Positions 21,852 through 27,697 of a stretch of 27,697 nucleotides of DNA are shown here, one piece after another (position 1 is the first letter of the stretch; every line of letters starts with the position of its first letter). A model generated the notes under the pieces. That model had not been told where the DNA came from, did no database searches, and worked only from the letters and a program-made list of their open reading frames with translations. This stretch comes from JAKGBX01 sp965366835. GTDB lineage: Bacteria > Pseudomonadota > Alphaproteobacteria > Rhodobacterales > Rhodobacteraceae. Location of the stretch: NCBI GenBank assembly GCA_965366835.1, contig CBDUGF010000038.1, positions 1 through 27,697 on the forward strand, written 5' to 3'. Position numbers and translations under genes: made by a program.

Positions 21852-23323
21852 GCAAGATTGCGGCGATCATTGGCGGTGGTGTGATTGGCGGCGGCTGGGC
21901 GGCGCGGTTTGCGCTGAATGGCTGGGATGTGCAGGTGTTCGATCCGGACCCGGAGGCTGCGCGCAAGATCGGCGAGGTGATGGAAAACGCCCGTCGCGCG
22001 CTGCCGGGGCTGGGCAACGTGGCGCTGCCCGAGGCGGGCGCGCTGCGATTCTGCGACACGATCGAAGCGGCGGTGCAGGGCGCCGATTGGGTGCAGGAGA
22101 GCGTGCCGGAACGCATCGAGCTGAAGCAGAAGGTTTACGCCGAGCTGATGGCGCATGTGCCGGAAGCGGCGGTGATCGGGTCCTCGACCTCGGGCTACAA
22201 GCCGTCGGAATTGCAGGCCGGGCTGGCGCGGCCCGGGCAGGTGGTGGTGGCGCATCCGTTCAACCCGGTCTACCTGCTGCCGCTGGTCGAACTGGTGACG
22301 ACCGGGGCCAATGACGCGGGCATGATCGCGCGGGCGCAGGAGATCCTGCGCGGGCTGGGGATGTATCCGCTGCATGTGAAAAAGGAGATCGACGCCCATA
22401 TCGCCGACCGGTTCCTCGAGGCGGTCTGGCGCGAGGCGCTGTGGCTGGTCAAGGACGGCATCGCCACCACCGGGGAAATCGACGAGGCGATCCGCATGGG
22501 CTTTGGCCTGAGATGGGCGCAGATGGGCCTGTTCGAGACCTATCGCGTGGCCGGGGGCGAGGCCGGGATGCGCCATTTCATTGCCCAGTTCGGGCCTTGC
22601 CTGGCATGGCCCTGGACCAAGCTGATGGATGTGCCCGAACTGACCGACGAGCTGATCGACGCGATTGCCGATCAGTCCGACGCGCAATCCGGGATGCATT
22701 CGATCCGCGAACTGGAGCGGATTCGCGATACCAACCTGGTCGAGATCCTGCGCGGGCTGGCGCGGCAGAACTGGGGCGCGGGCGCGGTGCAGAAGGCGCA
22801 TGATTTGCGGCTTGAAGCGGCGGCGGGGCTGGTGCGCCACGTCGATGCGCTGGAGGATGTGAGCGCGCCGGTGCTGACGGCGCGGCGGGTCGTGCCCACG
22901 GAATGGCTCGACTATAACGGCCACATGACCGAGAGCCGCTATCTCGAAGCCTTCGCCGATGCCACCGATCGCTTCATGCTGATGATCGGATGCGATGCCG
23001 AATATATCGCCAATGGCGGCAGCTATTTCACCGCCGAGACCCATATCCGCCATGTCGACGAAGCCCATGCCGGGGCGGTGATCGACATACGCACCCAGGT
23101 GATCGCGGGGGCGGGCAAGAAGATGCATCTGTTTCATGAAATGCACGAGGGCGCGCGGCTGGTGGCGACGGGCGAGCACATGCTGCTGCATGTCGATCTG
23201 AAAACCCGCCGCTCGGCTCCGCCCGCGGCGCATGTCGAGGCGGCCTTGGCCAGGGTGGCGAAGGCGCATGCCGATCTGGCGGCACCTGAGGGGCTGGGCC
23301 GGGCGATCGGCGCGCCGCGATGA
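21848..23323 (+). CDS. lcdH: L-carnitine dehydrogenase fused to (betainyl-CoA) thioesterase
   Basis: This 491-aa protein is two enzymes in one chain. Residues 1-320 are a 3-hydroxyacyl-CoA-dehydrogenase-like L-carnitine 3-dehydrogenase. The NAD motif is GGGVIGGGWA (9-18), and the SSTSGYKPSEL and AHPFNPVYLLPLVEL catalytic blocks are present. It oxidises carnitine to 3-dehydrocarnitine. Residues 342-480 are a hotdog acyl-CoA thioesterase of the 4-hydroxybenzoyl-CoA type, with DYNGHM (355-360). It probably hydrolyses betainyl-CoA made by the BKACE enzyme to glycine betaine. In pseudomonads these steps are separate proteins (CdhA, CdhB, CdhC). The fusion puts the first and third steps in one polypeptide. 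The ATG overlaps the lipocalin stop, and the stop overlaps the SDR start. Confidence 0.92.
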   Translation: MSKIAAIIGGGVIGGGWAARFALNGWDVQVFDPDPEAARKIGEVMENARRALPGLGNVALPEAGALRFCDTIEAAVQGADWVQESVPERIELKQKVYAELMAHVPEAAVIGSSTSGYKPSELQAGLARPGQVVVAHPFNPVYLLPLVELVTTGANDAGMIARAQEILRGLGMYPLHVKKEIDAHIADRFLEAVWREALWLVKDGIATTGEIDEAIRMGFGLRWAQMGLFETYRVAGGEAGMRHFIAQFGPCLAWPWTKLMDVPELTDELIDAIADQSDAQSGMHSIRELERIRDTNLVEILRGLARQNWGAGAVQKAHDLRLEAAAGLVRHVDALEDVSAPVLTARRVVPTEWLDYNGHMTESRYLEAFADATDRFMLMIGCDAEYIANGGSYFTAETHIRHVDEAHAGAVIDIRTQVIAGAGKKMHLFHEMHEGARLVATGEHMLLHVDLKTRRSAPPAAHVEAALARVAKAHADLAAPEGLGRAIGAPR

Positions 23324-24075
23324 GCCAGCGGGTCCTGGTCACGGCGGGCGCTGCTGGCATTGGGCGCGCCATGGCCGAGCGCTTCGGCGAAGGCGGCGCG
23401 CGGGTCTGGGTGGCCGATCTGGCCCTGCCGGATGACCTCCCCGAGGGCTGGCGCGCGACCCGGCTGGACGTGACTGACGAGGGTGCGATGACGGCGATGT
23501 TTCAGGAGGTCGAGGCCGAATGGGGCGGGCTCGACACCTTGTGTGCCAATGCCGGAATCGCCGGGCCGAACGCGCCGGTGGAAGAAGTGGCATTGGCCGA
23601 TTGGCGGGCCTGCGTCAGCGTCAATCTGGAGGGTGCGTTTCTGGCGGCGAAATACGCGGCACCGATGATGAAGCGGGCGGGCAGGGGCGCCATGCTGCTG
23701 ACCTCATCGACCGCGGGGCAGTTCGGATATCCCAATCGCGCGCCCTATGCGGCGGCGAAATGGGCGGTGATCGGATTGATGAAGACCCTGGCGATGGAGC
23801 TGGGCCCGCATGGTATCCGCGCCAACGCGATTTGCCCCGGCTCGGTCGAAGGGCCGCGCATGGAGGGCGTTCTGGCGCGCGAAGCGGTCGCCAAGGGGAT
23901 GACGCGCGACCAGGTCTATGCCGGCTACGCCGCAGGCACGTCGATGCGCACCTGGGTCGAGGCGCGCGACATCGCCGAGATGGCGTTTTTCCTGGCCTCG
24001 GAGGCGGCGCGCTATGTCTCCGGGCAGGTGATCGCGGTGGATGGGCATACGGAAAACCCCGATCCCAAGCCCTGA
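23320..24075 (+). CDS. SDR family oxidoreductase of the carnitine operon
   Basis: This 251-aa short-chain dehydrogenase has the cofactor motif TAGAAGIG (8-15), an acidic D33 that favours NAD(H), and catalytic S130, Y143 and K147 (YAAAK). The structural NNAG is ANAG (76-79). The C terminus reads SGQVIAVDGHTE. It is the last gene in the ATGA-linked operon (overlap 23320-23323). Its substrate is probably tied to carnitine or betaine metabolism, such as another stereoisomer or a hydroxy-acid by-product, but nothing in the sequence proves this. Its stop abuts the stop of the convergent regulator gene with no gap (24075/24076). Confidence 0.86.
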   Translation: MSQRVLVTAGAAGIGRAMAERFGEGGARVWVADLALPDDLPEGWRATRLDVTDEGAMTAMFQEVEAEWGGLDTLCANAGIAGPNAPVEEVALADWRACVSVNLEGAFLAAKYAAPMMKRAGRGAMLLTSSTAGQFGYPNRAPYAAAKWAVIGLMKTLAMELGPHGIRANAICPGSVEGPRMEGVLAREAVAKGMTRDQVYAGYAAGTSMRTWVEARDIAEMAFFLASEAARYVSGQVIAVDGHTENPDPKP

Positions 24076-24939
24076 TCAGCCTGGCAGTTGTGCGATCAGT
24101 TCATTGATCCGGTCGGGAAAGTCACGCGCGGTAAGGGCGGCTTCGCGCACCAGCTGATCGAAATGCGCGGTGAAGGCCGACACCCGCTCGGTATCGCGGA
24201 AGGCGAGATAGTTGCGGCCGACATAGAGCACCGCCAGCATCGGCCCGAAGATGGTGAGCGGCGCCGAAAACAGCCGCCGCGCATCGAACAGATAGATCCG
24301 CAGGCGCGGGTAGAGCTGATCGTGCAGCAGCGCCAGACGGTCGAGCTGTTCGCGGCGCAGGGCGGGATCGAGCCCGGCGTAATAGCCTTCGGCGCGCGCG
24401 AAGCTGGTCAGTTCGTGCAGCGGCAGGGCGATCTCATAATCCGATTGCGCGCTGCGCATCCAGGTCAGGCGATCCTCGGAAGCGCCGATGGCCTGGCTCG
24501 TGGTGCGCCCGAGATGCGGCGTGTATTCCCATTCCAGTATCGCGCGGGTTTTCAGCATGTCGGGAAGCGAGGCGGGCACATGGCGGATTTTCATGCCGGC
24601 CGCCTCGGCGTGCCAGGCGAAGATCTGTTCATCGACCAGCGCGCGGGGCGCCTTGGTGAAGGTGAGCGCGGTGGCCAGCAGATCGGCCGCGGTCTCGGGC
24701 CGGTCGGACAGCGACAGCAGCCAATCCGCCGACACGCCCAGCGCCGTGGCGCATTCGCCCACCACCTGCGCATTGGGCAGCCGCGCACCGGCCCCTTTCA
24801 GCAACTGCGACACGGTGGAGCGATCGACGCCGATCTGTCGCGCCAGGGCGCTTTGATTGGTGCGCGCACCCTGCATCGCCTGCTCGAGGCGGCTGCGAAA
24901 CTGGGTGGCGCGGGTGCGTTTGTCGATTTTTTGCGGCAT
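24076..24939 (-). CDS. XRE-type transcriptional regulator with unknown C-terminal domain
   Basis: This 287-aa protein has an N-terminal Cro/XRE helix-turn-helix (about 14-75), with LARQIGVDRSTVSQLLKG as the core and a LGVSADWLLSLSD ending. The C-terminal 200 residues form a domain I do not recognise. It is rich in Trp/Tyr/Arg and could sense a ligand. The start at 24939 (MPQKIDKRT) follows an AT-rich stretch without a clear ribosome site; a frame from 25176 overlaps the divergent gene and is rejected. It converges on the carnitine operon and diverges from the DUF2061-desaturase genes, so it could control either. Inverted AACCGTT elements in the divergent gap are candidate sites. Confidence 0.83.
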   Translation of the reverse strand: MPQKIDKRTRATQFRSRLEQAMQGARTNQSALARQIGVDRSTVSQLLKGAGARLPNAQVVGECATALGVSADWLLSLSDRPETAADLLATALTFTKAPRALVDEQIFAWHAEAAGMKIRHVPASLPDMLKTRAILEWEYTPHLGRTTSQAIGASEDRLTWMRSAQSDYEIALPLHELTSFARAEGYYAGLDPALRREQLDRLALLHDQLYPRLRIYLFDARRLFSAPLTIFGPMLAVLYVGRNYLAFRDTERVSAFTAHFDQLVREAALTARDFPDRINELIAQLPG

Positions 24940-24973
24940 TTGGTGAAATATATCATCATATGGGAGGTTTGTT

Positions 24974-25018
24974 AACCGTTTACGGAATTGGCGCGGTGCA
25001 GGGCAAGGGGTAACGGTT
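24974..25018. promoter_or_regulatory. Inverted AACCGTT elements in the XRE/DUF2061 gap
   Basis: AACCGTTTAC (24974-24983) and GTAACGGTT (25010-25018, reverse complement AACCGTTAC) form an inverted pair about 26 bp apart in the 106-bp divergent gap. CCGTTTACGG (24976-24985) is itself a short palindrome-like unit. These are candidate operators for the adjacent regulator. The link is inference. Confidence 0.35.
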
Positions 25019-25045
25019 TCGTGACACCCCGCAAAAGGAGCCTTG

Positions 25046-25249
25046 ATGGAAAGCCGACGCCGCAGCCTTGTAAAGGCGATCTGCTGGAATGCGATTGGCC
25101 TGATGATGATGAGCCTGGTGGGCCTGGCGATGACCGGTTCGCTGGCGCTGGGCGGCGCGATGGCGGCGCTGAACACCGGGATCGGATTTGTCGCCTACCT
25201 GGTTTACGAGCGGGTCTGGGCCGGGGTGCGCTGGGGGCGGCATGTCTGA
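25046..25249 (+). CDS. DUF2061-like small membrane protein
   Basis: This 67-aa protein has a basic start (MESRRRSLVKA) and two predicted membrane helices (about 10-32 and 35-54), then YERVWAGVRWG. The order of R-RSL-KA, TGS, the second helix and Y-ER-W...W matches my memory of the DUF2061 family. Function is unknown. ATG at 25046 follows AAAGGAG (25034-25040) by 5 nt; a TTG directly before it is an alternative. The stop lies inside the desaturase gene, with an 8-bp overlap (25242-25249), so the two are coupled. Confidence 0.8.
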   Translation: MESRRRSLVKAICWNAIGLMMMSLVGLAMTGSLALGGAMAALNTGIGFVAYLVYERVWAGVRWGRHV

Positions 25250-26138
25250 GCGGCGGCGGATCGAATGGCCGACATGGGGCATGCTGGCGCTGACCTATCT
25301 GGTCTGGGGCGTGGCGACGACATGGGCGGCGGCGCTCTGGCTGCCGCTTGGCATAGTGCTGGTCACGCTGGCGGCGGCGCAGCATTCGTCGCTGACCCAC
25401 GAGGCGCTGCATGGTCATCCGACGCGCCTGAAATGGCTCAACGAGGCGCTGGTTTTCCCGGCACTGAGCCTCGTGATTCCCTACAAGCGGTTTCGCGATA
25501 CCCATCTGGCGCATCACCATGACGAGATCCTGACCGATCCCTATGACGATCCGGAAACCAATTTCCTCGATCCAGCGGTGTGGGAAGGGCAGCCCGGCTG
25601 GGCCAAGGCGGTGCGCCGGTTCAACAACACGCTGCTGGGCCGGCTTCTGCTCGGGCCGCTGATCGGGCAGATCGCCTTCATGACGTGCGATTGGCAGAAA
25701 ATAGGGGCTGGTGATCGCGCCGTGCTGGCGGGATGGCTCTGGCATGTTCCGGCGCTGGCGCTGGTGATCTGGTGGATGGCGGCGCTCGGACAAATGCCGC
25801 TCTGGGCCTTCCTTCTGAGCACCTACGGCGCCCTGTCGATCTTGAAAATCCGCACGTTTCTCGAGCATCGCGCCCATGAAAGTGCGCCGGGGCGCAGCGT
25901 GCTGATCGAGGATCACGGGCCGCTGGCGCTGATCTTTCTCAACAACAACCTGCATATCGTGCATCATTCCCATCCCGGCGTGGCCTGGTATGACCTGCCC
26001 AAGCGGCTGGCGAAGGATCGCGAGGCCTTTCTGGCGCGCAACGACGGCTATTATTTCCGCTCCTATGGCGAGATCTTCCGGCGCTATTTCTGGCGCGCGA
26101 AAGACCCGGTGCCGCATCCTCTCTTTCGCAGGCTCTGA
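25242..26138 (+). CDS. Fatty acid desaturase family protein
   Basis: This 298-aa integral membrane di-iron protein has the three histidine boxes of the desaturase/hydroxylase superfamily: HEALHGH (53-59), HLAHHH (88-93) and HIVHH (238-242), the last inside NNNLHIVHHSHPG. There are about four membrane segments, with the boxes on the cytoplasmic side. It may desaturate or hydroxylate fatty acyl chains or another lipid. The substrate is not visible, and related di-iron ketolases and hydroxylases share the fold. The start at 25242 (MSERRRIEWP) is set by the overlap with the DUF2061 gene; a longer frame from 25188 runs within that gene. An EamA transporter gene follows after 19 bp on the same strand. 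Confidence 0.88.
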   Translation: MSERRRIEWPTWGMLALTYLVWGVATTWAAALWLPLGIVLVTLAAAQHSSLTHEALHGHPTRLKWLNEALVFPALSLVIPYKRFRDTHLAHHHDEILTDPYDDPETNFLDPAVWEGQPGWAKAVRRFNNTLLGRLLLGPLIGQIAFMTCDWQKIGAGDRAVLAGWLWHVPALALVIWWMAALGQMPLWAFLLSTYGALSILKIRTFLEHRAHESAPGRSVLIEDHGPLALIFLNNNLHIVHHSHPGVAWYDLPKRLAKDREAFLARNDGYYFRSYGEIFRRYFWRAKDPVPHPLFRRL

Positions 26139-26157
26139 GGGCATGCGATAGGGCGTC

Positions 26158-27057
26158 ATGGCCTGGATCGCGCTTTCCATCGCGGCGGCGGCGTTTCAGA
26201 CGCTGCGCTTCATGCTGCAAAAGACCCTGAGCGGCGGCGCGCTGAGCGCGGGCGGCGCTACGCTGGCGCGGTTCTTCTACTCGATGCCTTTCGTTGTGAG
26301 CCTTGCGGCGGGCTATCTCTTGTGGAGCGGGGCGAGCTGGCCGGCGCTGTCGCCAGCGTTCTGGGCCTATGCGATGATCGGCGGGCTGGGGCAGATATTG
26401 GCGACATGGTGCGTGGTGGCGATTTTCGCCCATCGCAATTTCGCCGTCGGGATCACGTTCAAGAAAACCGAAGTGGTGCAGACCGCATTGATGGGGTTTG
26501 TCCTGCTCGGCGATACGGTGTCGCTCTGGGGGCTGGCGGCGATCGTTCTCGGGCTGGTGGGGGTCTTGATCCTGTCGGACACGCCCGGCGGGGCGGGCGG
26601 CTTTGCCCGGCGCATCATGAACCGGGCGGCCGGGCTGGGCCTGCTCTCGGGCGCGTTCTTCGCGATTTCGGCAGTGTGCTATCGCGGGGCGACGCTGGAG
26701 GTGCCGTCGGATGACGCCTTCCTGCGCGCGGTGGTGTCGCTGGCGATCGTGACCTCGGCGCAGACGCTGGCGCTGTCGGCGTGGCTCGGATGGCGCGAGA
26801 AAGGACAGCTGGCCCGGGTGATCGGCGCGCGCAAGACCGCGGTCTGGATGGGGCTCACCGGGCTTGGCGGCTCGATCTGCTGGTTCACCGCCTTCACCTT
26901 GCAGAACGCGGCCTACGTTTTCGCGGTCGGGCAGGTCGAGGTGATGTTCTCGATCGCCGCCTCGGTGCTGTTTTTCGGCGAGACGATGGCGCGCAGGGAA
27001 CTGGCCGGGATCGGCTTTCTCACCGCCAGCATTCTGGCGCTGGTCTTGTTGGGGTAG
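26158..27057 (+). CDS. EamA/DMT superfamily transporter
   Basis: This 299-aa inner-membrane protein has about ten hydrophobic helices in two repeated halves of five, typical of the drug/metabolite transporter superfamily. The two EamA units span about 1-138 and 152-298. The ends of both halves share the pattern of a Phe/Gly-rich helix, a conserved E (VVQTALMGFVLLGD and VMFSIAASVLFFGE) and a final hydrophobic helix. Members export amino acids, nucleosides or other metabolites; no substrate can be assigned. The start at 26158 keeps TM1 complete. It may belong to the desaturase transcript (19-bp gap). A small hairpin (GGGCA-GCT-TGCCC, near 27067-27079) lies between its stop and the convergent NUDIX gene. 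Confidence 0.87.
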   Translation: MAWIALSIAAAAFQTLRFMLQKTLSGGALSAGGATLARFFYSMPFVVSLAAGYLLWSGASWPALSPAFWAYAMIGGLGQILATWCVVAIFAHRNFAVGITFKKTEVVQTALMGFVLLGDTVSLWGLAAIVLGLVGVLILSDTPGGAGGFARRIMNRAAGLGLLSGAFFAISAVCYRGATLEVPSDDAFLRAVVSLAIVTSAQTLALSAWLGWREKGQLARVIGARKTAVWMGLTGLGGSICWFTAFTLQNAAYVFAVGQVEVMFSIAASVLFFGETMARRELAGIGFLTASILALVLLG

Positions 27058-27093
27058 CGGGCAGTCGGGCAGCTTGCCCACCCTGTGCCGGGA

Positions 27094-27697
27094 TCAATCG
27101 TAGGTGATCAGCTTGCCCGACAGGGGGCCGCGGCCCTTGAGACGCTCGAACAGGCTGGCCTCTTCGGTATTGTTGAAGAACGGCACGTTGTCGGGCGGCG
27201 TGAGATCGCGGGCGCGCGCCGCGACCTCGGCCAGCACCACTTCGGTGATGAAGGGCAGGTCGAAGCCACGCACTTCGTTGACCGGGATCCATTGCAGATG
27301 CGACAGCTCATCCTGCGCGGCGGAGAAATCATCGAGATCGTTGGCGACCTCGTCGGCATCGACCAGAAAGAAGCGGGCATCGAAGCGGCGCGGGCGGCCC
27401 GGCGGGGTCACGGCGCGAAACACGAATTGCAGCGGGTGGGCATCGGGAAGATAGCCCAGATCGGCAAACCCGGCCCAATCCTCTGGCGGTTCGTCTGCCC
27501 AGGCGCCGCGCCGGCCCAGGATCAGCCCGGTTTCCTCCCACAATTCGCGGATGGCGGCGGTGGCGAGCGCATGGCTGAGATCATCCACCGACTCTTCGAG
27601 CAGGCGCTCGCGACACACACGCGGCATGCGGCGGACCAGCGGCACACCGGCATCGTCGGGATCGGAACCGTGATCATCGGGAGCCACGGCGAGCCCG
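27094..27697 (-). CDS. NUDIX hydrolase, 5' end outside window (partial)
   Basis: About 200 residues of a NUDIX hydrolase are visible on the minus strand, ending at 27094. The core RELWEETG of the Nudix box is present with the preceding helix ALATAAI. The typical upstream PGG...D segment is missing because the gene runs past 27697. A GTG at 27687 is not a likely start, since the frame stays open to the window edge and homologues begin about 60-80 residues earlier. NUDIX enzymes of this alphaproteobacterial type hydrolyse nucleoside-diphosphate derivatives such as CoA or NADH; the substrate is not clear. It converges on the EamA gene. Confidence 0.85.
   Translation of the reverse strand, partial: GLAVAPDDHGSDPDDAGVPLVRRMPRVCRERLLEESVDDLSHALATAAIRELWEETGLILGRRGAWADEPPEDWAGFADLGYLPDAHPLQFVFRAVTPPGRPRRFDARFFLVDADEVANDLDDFSAAQDELSHLQWIPVNEVRGFDLPFITEVVLAEVAARARDLTPPDNVPFFNNTEEASLFERLKGRGPLSGKLITYD

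Overview
The window is high-GC DNA with tightly packed, often overlapping genes. It most likely comes from an alphaproteobacterium of the Rhodobacterales (Roseobacter/Paracoccaceae type). The evidence is the block pckA <-> chvI-chvG-hprK-rapZ-EIIA-HPr with a short, kinase-domain-only HprK, a carnitine dehydrogenase fused to a thioesterase, and a recurring intergenic repeat that I associate with this group. No genus can be named from the sequence alone. I see no rRNA, tRNA, CRISPR array, transposase or phage gene.

Left part (1-6200, minus strand): a homoprotocatechuate (3,4-dihydroxyphenylacetate) meta-cleavage operon. In transcription order it is hpaF, hpaE, hpaD (LigB type), a second non-homologous ring-cleavage dioxygenase (VOC/HPCD type), a small cupin, hpaG and hpaH. 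A TTG-started hpaF sits behind a promoter that overlaps a perfect 18-bp palindrome, probably a MarR/HpaR-like operator. The aldolase HpaI, the monooxygenase HpaBC and a regulator are not in the window. Downstream of hpaH is an array of about 30-bp hairpin-forming repeats.

Middle-left (6200-12310): metG, an SDR and an MFS transporter on the minus strand. Next is a divergent region with a (GTCGCT)6 tract, then a secreted DsrE-like protein, a rho-independent terminator and a Tas-type aldo/keto reductase on the plus strand.

Middle (12310-19791): pckA (minus) diverges from the ChvI/ChvG two-component system, which is followed by hprK, rapZ, a mannose-type EIIA, HPr and an acyltransferase. This links acid/envelope sensing, PTS phosphorylation and gluconeogenesis. 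Candidate operator repeats lie upstream of pckA.

Right part (19958-24075): a five-gene operon in which every junction is a 4-base ATGA overlap. It encodes a BKACE cleavage enzyme, a secreted four-cysteine protein, a lipocalin-like lipoprotein, an L-carnitine dehydrogenase/thioesterase fusion and an SDR. Together these predict carnitine -> 3-dehydrocarnitine -> betainyl-CoA -> glycine betaine. A convergent XRE-type regulator follows. Divergent from it is a DUF2061 membrane protein, a fatty acid desaturase and an EamA transporter. A partial NUDIX hydrolase runs off the right edge.

The points most worth a second look are the two analogous ring-cleavage dioxygenases in one operon, the secreted pair inside the carnitine operon, the dispersed intergenic repeat, the hpa operator and the pckA upstream repeats.
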